Below are positions 29,383 to 37,890 of a stretch of 64,000 bases of DNA, piece after piece. Under the pieces are notes generated by a model. That model did not search any database and was not told where the DNA came from. It was given only the letters and a program-made list of their open reading frames with translations. Origin of the DNA: Paenibacillus profundus (GTDB lineage Bacteria; Bacillota; Bacilli; Paenibacillales; Paenibacillaceae). A program made the position numbers and the translations under genes. The stretch is from positions 62,110 to 126,109 of the forward strand of contig NZ_JAJNBZ010000016.1 in the NCBI RefSeq assembly GCF_021369635.1, read 5' to 3'. The first letter of the stretch is position 1, and each line of letters begins with the position of its first letter.

Positions 29383-29447
29383 TGTGCGGCTGCGCCGTGC
29401 GCATACATAGAGAGCAGATTGAAGCTGTGAAGAAAGGATGCTGCGCA

Positions 29448-30089
29448 ATGATTTCAGTATTGATTGCAGATGACGATGCTTTTATTCGGGAAAGCTTGAA
29501 GCTTATCGTCGGCATGCACCCCGATATCGACGTTGTCGGGACATGCGGGAACGGCAAGGAAGCAGAGCGTGCGGTTGCAGAGCTCGGCGCAGATGTCGTC
29601 CTGATGGATATGCGCATGCCGGAATACGACGGGGTAGAGGGGACGAGGCGCATCAAGGAGCGTCATCCCGACGTGAAGGTGCTCATTCTAACGACGTTCG
29701 ACGATGACGAATATATCGTGGAAGCGATGCGTTGCGGGGCTAGCGGTTATTTGCTGAAAAACAATGCCCCCGAACGGATCGTCGAGGGCATACGGACCGT
29801 ACACGCTGGATCGGTGCTGATGGATCCCGATGTGGCGCGCAAGCTGGCTCAGCTTCTCCAGGCGCCGTCCCATGCGAAGAAGCCTGAATCGATGTGGTCG
29901 GAATATGCGTTGACTGCGACGGAGCAGACGATTACTGAGCGGGTGGCCGACGGGATGTCGAACAAGGAGATTGCGGCTGCGCTTCATCTGAGCGAGGGCA
30001 CCGTGAAAAACTATATTTCCGATATTTTGTCGAAGCTCAGTCTTCGGGATCGCACGCAGCTCGCCATTTTCTACTGGAAGCAGCAATAA
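29448..30089 (+). CDS. NarL-family response regulator, LnrK-like
   Basis: A 213-residue regulator: receiver domain with acidic pocket ADDD and phospho-acceptor Asp in LMDMRMPEYDG, a conserved Lys in GYLLKNNAPE, and a C-terminal LuxR-type HTH (LTATEQTITERVADGMSNKE... LSEGTVKNYISDIL). I start it at ATG 29448 after GAAAGGATG; upstream in-frame codons overlap the kinase gene and have no receiver homology. It most likely controls the divergent exporter. Confidence 0.9.
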   Translation: MISVLIADDDAFIRESLKLIVGMHPDIDVVGTCGNGKEAERAVAELGADVVLMDMRMPEYDGVEGTRRIKERHPDVKVLILTTFDDDEYIVEAMRCGASGYLLKNNAPERIVEGIRTVHAGSVLMDPDVARKLAQLLQAPSHAKKPESMWSEYALTATEQTITERVADGMSNKEIAAALHLSEGTVKNYISDILSKLSLRDRTQLAIFYWKQQ

Positions 30090-30096
30090 CAATGCT

Positions 30097-30130
30097 AACG
30101 TCGTTGCAGTTACTTGCAGCGGCGTTTTTC
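30097..30130 (+). terminator. Rho-independent terminator of the two-component operon
   Basis: A 12-bp stem AACGTCGTTGCA/TGCAGCGGCGTT (two G-U pairs) with a 6-base loop, followed by TTT. It lies just after the regulator stop and before the convergent ytvI. Confidence 0.8.
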
Positions 30131-30150
30131 GGATTCAAGCAGCCACCCGC

Positions 30151-31266
30151 TCAACGCCTGCCGGTCAATATGTAATTGCGCAAATCCCGAAACACGTACG
30201 CACGGTTCATTGCGGATACCAGCACCAGTGTGACTGGACCGATGATAAGCCCGAGCACCCCGAACAATTTCAAGCCTACAAACATGGCCACAAGCGTAAT
30301 CAGAGGATCCAGGCCGACACTGGATGCGAGCACCTTCGGCTCCATGATTTGCCTTGCGACTAGCACGATGGAATATAGCACGGCCAGACCGATTCCAAGC
30401 GACGAGCTTCCTGCCGCAAAGCTGTAGATAATCCACGGCACCATAACGGCGCCCACTCCCAAATACGGAAGCAAATCGACCAGCCCGATGAGCAGCCCGA
30501 TCGTGACCGCATACTCGACATGCAGCACGATTAGCCCGATAATGACGATCAGGGCCGTAATGGAGATAAGGAGGAACTGCGCACGTAAATAGCCGAACAG
30601 CGCGTGCTTCAAATCCTGCCATACGTTGCGGGTCGGCTTGCGGACTTGTTCCGGCACCGTCCGGGTGAACGTGTGTGTCCACCGCAGCCAATCTTTGCTA
30701 ATAAAAAACGCCGCGAGCATAACGATAATGGAGATGGTCGCTACGTTCGGCAAGCTGGAGAGCAAGCGGACGATGCCATCGAGGAACAGTGTGATGAGAT
30801 TCGTGATCGCTGTCGTAATCGTCTGCGCGGTGTTGGATAGATTGCTGTTAATGGAACCTTGTATATTCGGATTGTCTTTATAGAGTGAACTGATGGAATG
30901 AATGAACTGCTGCACGTCCTCATTTTCAACCAACTGCAGGAATAAATCCCGCCACACATTGAGAAAGTATTCCAATGTCATTGACAAGTTATATATTTCC
31001 TTCACAATTCGGGTAATGACTGCGGCTGCCACCGTCAGCATTGCCAAGATGAATATCGTTAATGATATGGTGACGCTGAGCCACCTGGGAAACTTGAACT
31101 GCAGGGACATCCACTGCACGACGGGATTGAGCACAAGCGCAATCGCCCACGCGATCAGAAACGGATAGAGCAAAGGGAGCAGCATCCAGCTTGCGAACAA
31201 CACGACTGCCGTGACAAGCAGCACCCAACCGCCACGCCAAATTCGTTTTATTATTAATTGATTCAC
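30151..31266 (-). CDS. ytvI: Sporulation membrane protein YtvI, AI-2E/PerM family
   Basis: A 371-residue protein with about seven to eight membrane helices. The N-terminal hydrophobic pair is followed by WMSLQFKFPRWLSV and an amphipathic extracytoplasmic region, and the C-terminus has the family motif EPKVLASSVGLDPLITL. YtvI is a sporulation-linked member, also just upstream of citZ in B. subtilis. The start is GTG after AAGGAGGTGGCTC. It is divergent from citZ across a 330-base regulatory region. A paralogue lies at 42201-43319. Confidence 0.8.
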   Translation of the reverse strand: MNQLIIKRIWRGGWVLLVTAVVLFASWMLLPLLYPFLIAWAIALVLNPVVQWMSLQFKFPRWLSVTISLTIFILAMLTVAAAVITRIVKEIYNLSMTLEYFLNVWRDLFLQLVENEDVQQFIHSISSLYKDNPNIQGSINSNLSNTAQTITTAITNLITLFLDGIVRLLSSLPNVATISIIVMLAAFFISKDWLRWTHTFTRTVPEQVRKPTRNVWQDLKHALFGYLRAQFLLISITALIVIIGLIVLHVEYAVTIGLLIGLVDLLPYLGVGAVMVPWIIYSFAAGSSSLGIGLAVLYSIVLVARQIMEPKVLASSVGLDPLITLVAMFVGLKLFGVLGLIIGPVTLVLVSAMNRAYVFRDLRNYILTGRR

Positions 31267-31407
31267 GAGCCACCTCCTTATGCGTAAGCAACTGCAACCG
31301 ATTGCGGATTACCCTGTTATGAGCTTGCGTTCATTTGGACGAACCCCTTTTATATATAGCTATGCACAATGTCACAAAACCTGTTCTTTTTCCTATCACA
31401 AAAAAAC

Positions 31408-31426
31408 CTTTATGACAGTGATAAAG
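31408..31426 (+). promoter_or_regulatory. LysR-type dyad upstream of citZ (CcpC-like site)
   Basis: Inverted repeat CTTTAT-N7-ATAAAG, containing a T-N11-A core. It sits roughly 65-85 bases before the predicted transcription start, where LysR-type regulators bind. In B. subtilis CcpC controls citZ, but its published dyad is ATAA-N7-TTAT, the opposite half-site order, so the identity is uncertain. Confidence 0.4.
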
Positions 31427-31448
31427 CATTTCTATCCAAATATTGCAC

Positions 31449-31462
31449 TGAAACCGTTCACA
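31449..31462 (+). promoter_or_regulatory. cre site (CcpA) overlapping the citZ -35
   Basis: TGAAACCGTTCACA fits the consensus TGWAANCGNTNWCA at every position. It covers the -35 hexamer, so CcpA binding would block RNA polymerase. CcpA control of citZ is established in B. subtilis. Confidence 0.7.
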
Positions 31463-31485
31463 ATTCCGACAATATCCTTTATGAT
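31457..31485 (+). promoter_or_regulatory. Sigma-A promoter of the citZ operon
   Basis: TTCACA, a 17-base spacer and TATGAT, giving a transcription start near 31492 and a 5' leader of about 105 bases. Confidence 0.65.
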
Positions 31486-31596
31486 CGAGGAAGAGTACAC
31501 TGCCGATTTACAGTGCAGTAAATATGCACCAGGTGAAGACAGAGAAAAGAGAAAGTTGGGATGTTATAGGTTAGATATGCAAAGGAGAGAGGACAG

Positions 31597-32709
31597 ATGA
31601 CAGCGACGAAAGGTTTGGAAGGCATTGTTGCAACGACTTCTTCCATTAGTTCGATTATCGATGGCGTGTTGACCTATCGTGGTTACAATATCGACGATTT
31701 AGCTGAATACGCAACGTTTGAAGAAGTTGTGTATTTATTGTGGTTTGGAAATTTGCCGAATCAAGACAAATTATCGGAGTTGCGTGAGCGGCTTGATGAA
31801 TATGCCGCAATACCTTCTGCCGTGATTGATCAAATGAAGTTGTATCCATCGAACGCCAATACGATGGCTGTTCTCCGTTCTGCGATTTCCGCATTGGCTT
31901 TGTATGACGTAACGGCAAATGACATGAGCCGTGAAGCGAATGTGGATAAAGCTATCAAGTTGCAAGCTCAACTCCCTACCATTATTGCTGCCTTCGCGCG
32001 TATTCGTGAAGGGAAGGAGCCTATTTCACCGAAGGCGGGACACTCTATCGCCTATAATTTTTTGTACATGCTGAACGGCGAGGAACCTGAAAATAGCGCC
32101 GTTGTAGCCATGGACAAAGCACTCGTGCTTCATGCCGATCATGAGCTGAACGCTTCGACATTCGCCGCACGGGTGACGGTGGCTACGCTGTCCGACATGT
32201 ATTCGGGCGTCGTATCGGCTGTCGGCGCACTCAAGGGGCCATTGCACGGAGGCGCCAATGAGGCGGTTATGCAAATGCTCGAAGAGATCGGATCATTGAA
32301 CCGGGTCGAAGACTACATTCAGCATAAGCTCGACGACAAAGAGAAAATTATGGGATTTGGACACCGCGTATACAAGAACGGCGACCCGCGCGCGAAGCAC
32401 CTGCAGAAGATGTCGCGTGAACTCGGCAATATGAACGGGAACCTCGAATTGTACGAAATGTCCACCCGTATTGAAGAACTGGTAACTGGACAGAAAGGCT
32501 TGAAGCCGAACGTGGACTTCTACTCTGCGTCGGTATATACCATGTTGGGTATTCCGCGCGATCTGTTTACGCCAATCTTCGCCATTAGCCGCGTGTCCGG
32601 CTGGACGGCGCACATATTGGAACAGTATGAGAACAACCGCATTATTCGTCCGCGTGCCGAATATACGGGGCCTTTAAGCCAATTGTTCATCCCGATTCAG
32701 GAGCGTTAA
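31597..32709 (+). CDS. citZ: Citrate synthase
   Basis: A 370-residue type II-like citrate synthase condensing oxaloacetate and acetyl-CoA. Active-site motifs are visible: HADHELNASTFAARV, the GALKGPLHGGANEAV loop (catalytic His), and MGFGHRVYKNGDPRA (second His), followed by the C-terminal Asp in NVDFYSASVY. GGAGAGAGGACAG precedes the ATG. It is first in the citZ-icd-mdh cluster; the following gap contains a MITE-like repeat. Confidence 0.95.
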   Translation: MTATKGLEGIVATTSSISSIIDGVLTYRGYNIDDLAEYATFEEVVYLLWFGNLPNQDKLSELRERLDEYAAIPSAVIDQMKLYPSNANTMAVLRSAISALALYDVTANDMSREANVDKAIKLQAQLPTIIAAFARIREGKEPISPKAGHSIAYNFLYMLNGEEPENSAVVAMDKALVLHADHELNASTFAARVTVATLSDMYSGVVSAVGALKGPLHGGANEAVMQMLEEIGSLNRVEDYIQHKLDDKEKIMGFGHRVYKNGDPRAKHLQKMSRELGNMNGNLELYEMSTRIEELVTGQKGLKPNVDFYSASVYTMLGIPRDLFTPIFAISRVSGWTAHILEQYENNRIIRPRAEYTGPLSQLFIPIQER

Positions 32710-32776
32710 GACGGTTTATGCTTGGATGAGATGAACATATCGCGATAACTTAGGTTGTCTTTATAAAAGGCGGGTT

Positions 32777-32796
32777 GCTACAATAAGGATTGTAGC
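32777..32796 (+). repeat. Short perfect hairpin after citZ
   Basis: GCTACAAT-AAGG-ATTGTAGC, an 8-bp stem with a tetraloop, 67 bases after the citZ stop and without a T-run. It may stabilise or process the citZ mRNA. Confidence 0.5.
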
Positions 32797-32852
32797 TCCC
32801 GTCAGCTGTTGTATATTGCCATCAGGCTCGTGGGAATTAACTTTAAGAGGAT

Positions 32853-33056
32853 GTTCAAAAAGTGCCCTTTTGATCACGTAGTGTGACCGTAAGCAGATTC
32901 GACATCGAATCTTGCATTCACCCTCGAAGAGCTTATGCTTCCGGAGTATGTTTCCTGCGGACACATTTCAGGCGCTCATGTAGTCTTGCCTACACTGCGC
33001 TCCTCCTTCTTCAGGTTATGCAACCTTCTCGGTGCTGAAAAGTTCACTTTTTGAAC
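32853..33056 (+). repeat. Long (204-bp) copy of the GTTCAAAAAG repeat, MITE-like
   Basis: Terminal inverted repeats GTTCAAAAAGTG (32853-32864) and CACTTTTTGAAC (33045-33056), 12/12 complementary. They enclose 180 bases with no ORF of note. The left interior CCCTTTTGATCACG is shared with the 59194 copy. It fills most of the citZ-icd gap and ends 23 bases before icd. Confidence 0.8.
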
Positions 33057-33079
33057 ACGCAATTTAAGGAGGAACGTTC

Positions 33080-34378
33080 ATGCTTCAATTGGAGAAATTC
33101 GAATTACCGACCGAAGGCGAGAAAATTACGATTCAGGGAGACAAGCTTCAAGTTCCCAACCATCCGATTATCCCGTTCATTGAAGGGGACGGAACAGGAA
33201 GAGACATTTGGCGCGCTTCCAAACGTGTTCTGGATGCGGCGGTAGAGAAAGCGTATAAGGGGGAGCGCAAGCTCGCTTGGTATGAAGTCTTTGCCGGTGA
33301 GAAGGCGTTTAATGCATACGGCGAATGGTTGCCGAACGATACGCTAGAGGCGATTCGCGAATATATTGTTGCGATTAAAGGTCCATTGACAACGCCAATA
33401 GGCGGCGGCATCCGCTCGCTTAACGTTGCTCTTCGTCAAGAGCTTGATTTATACGTTTGCTTGCGTCCGGTCCGTTATTTCGACGGCGTGCCTTCGCCGG
33501 TGAAGCGTCCGGAGCTCGTCGATATGGTCATTTTCCGCGAGAACACGGAAGATATCTATGCGGGTATCGAATACGCGTCCGGTTCGGAAGAAGTGAAGAA
33601 AGTCATTGAATTCCTGCAGCAGGAAATGGGCGTGAAGAAGATCCGTTTCCCGGAAACATCCGGTATTGGTATTAAGCCGGTATCCTCCGACGGGTCCAAG
33701 CGTCTGGCACGTGCAGCCATCGAATACGCTATCGAACATAAACGCAAGAGCGTGACGCTCGTGCATAAAGGCAACATTATGAAATATACCGAGGGCGCGT
33801 TCAAAAATTGGGGCTACGAAGTTGCGGAGCAGGAGTTCGCTGAACAAACATTCACGTGGGGGCAATATGACCGCATTAAGGAAAGTGATGGCGTAGAAGC
33901 GGCTAATAAAGCGCAGGCCGAAGCGGAAGCGGCCGGCAAAATCATCGTTAAAGATGCTATTGCCGATATCGCGCTGCAGCAAGTATTAACCCGTCCGAAG
34001 GACTTCGACGTCATCGCGACGCTGAACTTGAACGGCGACTACTTGTCCGATGCGCTGGCTGCCCAAGTAGGTGGCATCGGTATCGCACCGGGTGCCAACA
34101 TCAACTACGTAACCGGTCATGCGATTTTCGAAGCGACTCACGGAACAGCACCGAAATATGCCGACTTGGATGTCGTTAACCCGGGTTCGGTTATTTTGTC
34201 CGGTGTTATGCTGCTCGAACATCTTGGCTGGAATGAAGCAGCCGACCTGATTTACAAAGGAATGGAAACCGCCATCAACAACAAGACTGTAACTTATGAT
34301 TTCGCGCGGCTCATGGAAGATGCGACTGAAGTGAAATGCTCTCAATTTGCTGACCAAATTATAAATCATATGAACTAG
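33080..34378 (+). CDS. icd: Isocitrate dehydrogenase (NADP-dependent)
   Basis: A 432-residue isocitrate dehydrogenase converting isocitrate to 2-oxoglutarate. It has [14 protein letters not shown], the substrate loop [18 protein letters not shown] with the regulatory/substrate Ser, and the cofactor region [18 protein letters not shown] precedes the ATG. It lies between citZ and mdh as in B. subtilis. Confidence 0.95.
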   Translation: MLQLEKFELPTEGEKITIQGDKLQVPNHPIIPFIEGDGTGRDIWRASKRVLDAAVEKAYKGERKLAWYEVFAGEKAFNAYGEWLPNDTLEAIREYIVAIKGPLTTPIGGGIRSLNVALRQELDLYVCLRPVRYFDGVPSPVKRPELVDMVIFRENTEDIYAGIEYASGSEEVKKVIEFLQQEMGVKKIRFPETSGIGIKPVSSDGSKRLARAAIEYAIEHKRKSVTLVHKGNIMKYTEGAFKNWGYEVAEQEFAEQTFTWGQYDRIKESDGVEAANKAQAEAEAAGKIIVKDAIADIALQQVLTRPKDFDVIATLNLNGDYLSDALAAQVGGIGIAPGANINYVTGHAIFEATHGTAPKYADLDVVNPGSVILSGVMLLEHLGWNEAADLIYKGMETAINNKTVTYDFARLMEDATEVKCSQFADQIINHMN

Positions 34379-34393
34379 GGGGTCGAATCACAA

Positions 34394-35335
34394 ATGGCCA
34401 TTCGACGCAATAAGATTACAGTCGTGGGTGCGGGCTTCACAGGCGCCACAACCGCTTTAATGTTGGCTCAGAAAGAACTTGGTGATGTCGTATTAGTTGA
34501 CATACCCCAGTTGGAGAATCCGACGAAGGGGAAAGCGCTCGACATGCTCGAGGCAAGTCCGGTTCAAGGCTTCGACAGCCAAATTACCGGGACGTCTAAC
34601 TATGAAGATACGCAAGATTCCGATATTGTCATTATTACCGCAGGAGTTGCGCGCAAGCCGGGCATGAGCCGGGATGACTTGGTGAACACCAATGCCGGTA
34701 TTGTGAAGTCGGTATGCGAGAATGTAAAGAAATATTGCCCGAATGCCTATGTGATTATTTTGAGCAACCCAGTTGATGCCATGACGTATGCGGCTTTCCA
34801 AACACTCGGTTTCCCTAAAAACCGCGTCATTGGCCAATCCGGGGTGCTGGATACGGCTCGTTACTGCACGTTTATTGCGCAAGAGCTGAACGTATCCGTC
34901 GAAGACGTGCGCGGCGTCGTATTGGGCGGCCATGGCGACGATATGGTGCCGCTCGTTCGCTATAGCAATGTCGGCGGCGTTCCGATTGAGAAGCTGATTC
35001 CGCAAGAGCGCATCGAAGCGATTGTGCAGCGCACGCGTGTCGGCGGCGGCGAGATCGTCAATCTGCTCGGCAATGGCAGCGCCTATTACGCGCCTGCGGC
35101 ATCGCTCGTGCAGATGGCGGAAGCCATCTTGAAGGATAAGAAGCGCATTCTGCCAGTCATTGCATACCTTGAAGGCGAATACGGCTATGATCGGCTGTTC
35201 ATGGGCGTGTTGGCCGTGCTCGGCGGAGACGGAATCGAACAGGTTATTGAAGTGGATTTGACGGCAGACGAAAAGGCTGCATTGGATAAATCGGCTGAGT
35301 CGGTTCGCAATGTCATTCAAGTTGTATCTGGATAA
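34394..35335 (+). CDS. mdh: Malate dehydrogenase
   Basis: A 313-residue NAD-dependent malate dehydrogenase of the LDH-like type. The nucleotide-binding [10 protein letters not shown], the coenzyme Asp in VLVDIPQ, the active-site loop [13 protein letters not shown] and the catalytic His in [14 protein letters not shown] are all present. AGGGGGG precedes the ATG, 15 bases after icd. It ends the citZ-icd-mdh cluster. Confidence 0.95.
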   Translation: MAIRRNKITVVGAGFTGATTALMLAQKELGDVVLVDIPQLENPTKGKALDMLEASPVQGFDSQITGTSNYEDTQDSDIVIITAGVARKPGMSRDDLVNTNAGIVKSVCENVKKYCPNAYVIILSNPVDAMTYAAFQTLGFPKNRVIGQSGVLDTARYCTFIAQELNVSVEDVRGVVLGGHGDDMVPLVRYSNVGGVPIEKLIPQERIEAIVQRTRVGGGEIVNLLGNGSAYYAPAASLVQMAEAILKDKKRILPVIAYLEGEYGYDRLFMGVLAVLGGDGIEQVIEVDLTADEKAALDKSAESVRNVIQVVSG

Positions 35336-35346
35336 TTTTTTATAAT

Positions 35347-35362
35347 GTGTGATATATATCAC
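35347..35362. promoter_or_regulatory. Fnr/Crp-like palindrome after mdh
   Basis: Contains the 14-bp perfect palindrome GTGATATATATCAC; with its flanks it reads TGTGA-N6-TCACT, one base off the Fnr/Crp-type consensus. It lies between the mdh stop and the mdh terminator, so a regulatory role is doubtful. Confidence 0.35.
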
Positions 35363-35373
35363 TGTAAAGTTCA

Positions 35374-35413
35374 AAGAGATGCCATTTTTCATGGCATCTC
35401 TTCTTTGTTTTTG
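35374..35413 (+). terminator. Rho-independent terminator of the citZ-icd-mdh cluster
   Basis: A 12-bp stem AAGAGATGCCAT/ATGGCATCTCTT with a 5-base loop, followed by CTTTGTTTTT. Confidence 0.85.
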
Positions 35414-35433
35414 GAGGGGGGATTTAGTATAAT
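35405..35433 (+). promoter_or_regulatory. Promoter of the 144-residue membrane protein gene
   Basis: TTGTTT, 17-base spacer, TATAAT at 35428-35433. The -35 is weak and overlaps the T-tail of the mdh terminator. Confidence 0.5.
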
Positions 35434-35480
35434 AGAGAACGGTAAGATACATAACATGACTATGGAGGGAATGTATACTT

Positions 35481-35915
35481 ATGTACAGTGCCTTTAACCT
35501 ATTACACATTTTAGGCGCCGTCTTTATGGGCTTCTATGCGATCGTCCCGTTTATCGTTGGCAAGATGAAGACTGTATCGGGACCTGGACAGGAAGGATTG
35601 CTTGTCGGAATTGTGACGGCGAACCGCATCGCGCAGTATTTCTTGATCGTTCAGTTCATTACCGGCGGCTATTTAATGAGCAAGGCACCCTATAGTGTGC
35701 TGTGGATGGTGCTGACGACAGTCGTCTTCTTGGCGATTGCGGCATTCAGCGGCATAATGGGCAAGCAATTGAAAGCAGCGCTCCAAGCGGTAAAGTCCGG
35801 ACAGGCGGATCAAGCGGCAGCCGGCAAGATCAGCACCTTCAGCTTCTTGATTTTCGTGCTGTTCATTGTGATGATTTTGCTGATGGTATTCAGCTACCAG
35901 TTTATTACGAGATAA
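35481..35915 (+). CDS. Four-helix membrane protein of unknown function
   Basis: A 144-residue protein with four hydrophobic helices (about 4-26, 48-68, 75-95 and 118-140). His9 and conserved polar residues in the first helix recall small haem-type or CopD-like membrane proteins, but no ligand pair is convincing. GGAGGG lies about 10 bases before the ATG. It is monocistronic, between its own promoter and a strong terminator. No function is assigned. Confidence 0.7.
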   Translation: MYSAFNLLHILGAVFMGFYAIVPFIVGKMKTVSGPGQEGLLVGIVTANRIAQYFLIVQFITGGYLMSKAPYSVLWMVLTTVVFLAIAAFSGIMGKQLKAALQAVKSGQADQAAAGKISTFSFLIFVLFIVMILLMVFSYQFITR

Positions 35916-35928
35916 CGATGAATTATAG

Positions 35929-35972
35929 AAGAGCCTTGCTCAGGTGAATGTGCCTGAGCAAGGCTCTTTACG
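35929..35972. terminator. Bidirectional terminator
   Basis: A 16-bp perfect stem AAGAGCCTTGCTCAGG/CCTGAGCAAGGCTCTT with an 8-base loop, between convergent genes. Confidence 0.85.
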
Positions 35973-35984
35973 TTCTAGTGCCGT

Positions 35985-36155
35985 TCAGCTTTCTGATTTC
36001 CTGGCAAGGCTGGCACTAAGGAGCAACACGCTGATTGCAGCAGATACGATGGCGAGGACATACATTCCTGCGGTCGTAGCGGTGCAGCAAAGAATCAGTC
36101 CCAGCATAGCCATCACCGCAAGCAGCAGCAGGACGGACTTCCACTTTCTTGTCAC
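35985..36155 (-). CDS. Small two-helix membrane protein resembling the signal segment of the upstream lipoproteins
   Basis: Using GTG 36155 (AAGGAG 10-11 bases upstream), this is a 56-residue protein with two adjoining hydrophobic helices and a basic tail. Its N-terminus TRKWKSVLLLLAVMAMLG resembles the signal peptides of the three solute-binding proteins upstream (RQKWKAVILLLAVISLLGGC), but it lacks the lipobox and any mature domain. It could be a remnant of another copy whose signal became a membrane protein, or an independent small gene. It lies 45 bases after the first solute-binding gene. Confidence 0.5.
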   Translation of the reverse strand: MTRKWKSVLLLLAVMAMLGLILCCTATTAGMYVLAIVSAAISVLLLSASLARKSES

Positions 36156-36200
36156 TTTGCCTTCTCTCCTTCTGTCATTCACCATCTGCCCATCGGCAGC

Positions 36201-37607
36201 TTATTTCTTCCCGGCCTGCTGCTTCGCTTTCGCCGCCTCCCGCGCCTGCTGGAGGGCCGCATTGCCTTCGGTCTCGATGGCGGCAACGGCTTCTTCGGCA
36301 GACTTTCCGTTTTCGACCATCGCCTTCAATTCCTTAATGAGCAGGTTGGAGAAGGCCATACGGAAGCCGTTCGGGACGTTCACGTTCGAGCCGCCCCATA
36401 AGGACCCGCCCGAAGCCTTCGGCCGCAGCATATAGAAGGGCTCCATGCTTTTGCCGTCCACCTCTTTCATGGAGTCCACCCTTGTCGGCAGTTGGCCCCG
36501 GAAGGAACGGGAAGTGGCCTTCGCCATTTCCGGACCGTTTACGAACTTCACGAATTCCCATGCCGCCCGCTTGTTCTGAGAATCGGCCGCGATCGCATAG
36601 ATGGAGTCCAAAACCGTAAAGGAAGATTCCTCCGGCGCAGCCGTATCGACGGGAGCCGTAACGAATTCCCAATTGATTTCTTTGATGTCGCTATCATACT
36701 TCGGACGGTTCCGAAGATCGCTCATGAGCCAGGCCGATCCGAACATCATCGCGACTTTGCCTTTGAAGAACTGCTCGCTCTGCAAAAAATACATCGTACC
36801 TTCTTTTTCCGGCTCCAGAGAAGCCGTATAGACCGCTTTGCCGCGAATCGCGTTGGCTGTCAGCTCCACCGCATTCTTCCAACCATCCGTATTGAACGTG
36901 ACCTTCTCCCCCTTCGCGTCCAACAATCGCAACGACGAGCTGCTTGCCACATTAAAAAGCATGCCGTCGGCTTGGCCGAGTTCATCAGACAAACCATAAA
37001 TCTGATCGTCCCCGGAACCGAGGCCCGAGAATCGGCTCGACAATTCGAGCAGTTCTTTCCAGCTCATCTTATTGCGCGGCGGTTCAATATGATGTTCTCG
37101 GAACAGATCGGCGTTATAATAGACGACCGAGGCATTAAAGTACGGAGCCAAGCCGTATAGCGAGCCGCCGCCGCGTTCCCGAAGCATATCGATGAGCCCG
37201 GGCATATATCCGTCAAGATCGAATTTCTCCTGTTCGATCACCGGATCCAGATTGTACAGCTTGCCTTCCTGCGCCAGCTTCTCGAAGCTGTCCGAACCGG
37301 TCATAATGACATCCGGCTTGTGTTTCCCAATAAATTTGAGATATTCTTCCTCATAGGTCGTTCCATTTTCTTGCATATCTTGGTATATTTGATCCGTGTT
37401 GATGACCTCGAATTCAATATTGGGATACTTCACATTGAAATTGTTTCCATAATCGCTATAAAAGCTGCCCTCGTCATAATAGAGCACTTTAATTTTCCCC
37501 TTGCCCTCTTGACCCAGCTCTTCAAGCGCGGACTTCTCGCTAAAGCAGCCCCCCAGCAAAGAAATCACAGTAAGCAGCAGTATGGCAACCTTCCATTTCT
37601 TTCTCAA
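36201..37607 (-). CDS. Extracellular solute-binding lipoprotein, paralogue 1
   Basis: A family 1 (MalE/UgpB-like) solute-binding protein. From TTG 37607 it has 468 residues. Lipobox ISLLGGC gives the lipidated Cys; the mature part starts IKVLYYDEGSFYSDYG and has the typical LYGLAPYFNASVVYYNADLF cleft region and GKVAMMFGSAW. I chose TTG because AAAGGAGGAG lies just upstream and the same arrangement recurs in both paralogues. The C-terminus is an Ala/Lys/Gln-rich helix. No permease or ATPase gene is nearby, so it must use remote partners or act as a sensor. Substrate unknown. Confidence 0.85.
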   Translation of the reverse strand: MRKKWKVAILLLTVISLLGGCFSEKSALEELGQEGKGKIKVLYYDEGSFYSDYGNNFNVKYPNIEFEVINTDQIYQDMQENGTTYEEEYLKFIGKHKPDVIMTGSDSFEKLAQEGKLYNLDPVIEQEKFDLDGYMPGLIDMLRERGGGSLYGLAPYFNASVVYYNADLFREHHIEPPRNKMSWKELLELSSRFSGLGSGDDQIYGLSDELGQADGMLFNVASSSSLRLLDAKGEKVTFNTDGWKNAVELTANAIRGKAVYTASLEPEKEGTMYFLQSEQFFKGKVAMMFGSAWLMSDLRNRPKYDSDIKEINWEFVTAPVDTAAPEESSFTVLDSIYAIAADSQNKRAAWEFVKFVNGPEMAKATSRSFRGQLPTRVDSMKEVDGKSMEPFYMLRPKASGGSLWGGSNVNVPNGFRMAFSNLLIKELKAMVENGKSAEEAVAAIETEGNAALQQAREAAKAKQQAGKK

Positions 37608-37637
37608 ACCGTTCTCCTCCTTTTCGTCCAAAAAGCA

Positions 37638-37666
37638 AGTATATCGGCGGTTTCCGCACCATTCAA
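37638..37666 (-). promoter_or_regulatory. Promoter of solute-binding paralogue 1
   Basis: On the minus strand TTGAAT, 17-base spacer, TATACT. The same spacing and -10 occur before paralogues 2 and 3. Confidence 0.65.
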
Positions 37667-37669
37667 CCT

Positions 37670-37708
37670 GATAAAGGGAATCTTAATCAAATCGATAGGG
37701 GATGTTAA
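37670..37708 (-). promoter_or_regulatory. Pho-box-like hexamers upstream of paralogue 1
   Basis: On the minus strand TTAACA, TATCGA, TTAAGA and TTTATC lie in exact 11-base steps (37703, 37692, 37681 and 37670 as left ends) immediately upstream of the -35. This is the phasing of PhoP boxes, but two of the four hexamers fit the consensus poorly. Confidence 0.4.
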
Positions 37709-37769
37709 GAACTATTAAGGAAGCCGCGATCGTTCTGCTCCCCCTTTGGAATAACTCTCTTCCTGACAC

Positions 37770-37806
37770 AAAGCAAGAAATGGCCGCCAACTTGCGTCAG
37801 CGGCCG
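37770..37806 (-). terminator. Terminator after solute-binding paralogue 2
   Basis: Minus strand: GGCCGC...GCGGCC with a 12-base loop, then ATTTCTTGCTTT. Homologous to the hairpins at 39461 and 41090. Confidence 0.65.
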
Positions 37807-37890
37807 CACACCCTGTCTTCAATGGGAAGCCTTCGTCAAGCTTTGCCTGCTGCCTCCCATTGTAATCAGGCTTTCCGTGCTTCCTAAGCC

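Noticed and set aside
34493-35509. 338-codon ORF antisense to mdh
   Set aside because: A shadow of a conserved gene; His/Arg/Asn-rich composition typical of antisense frames.
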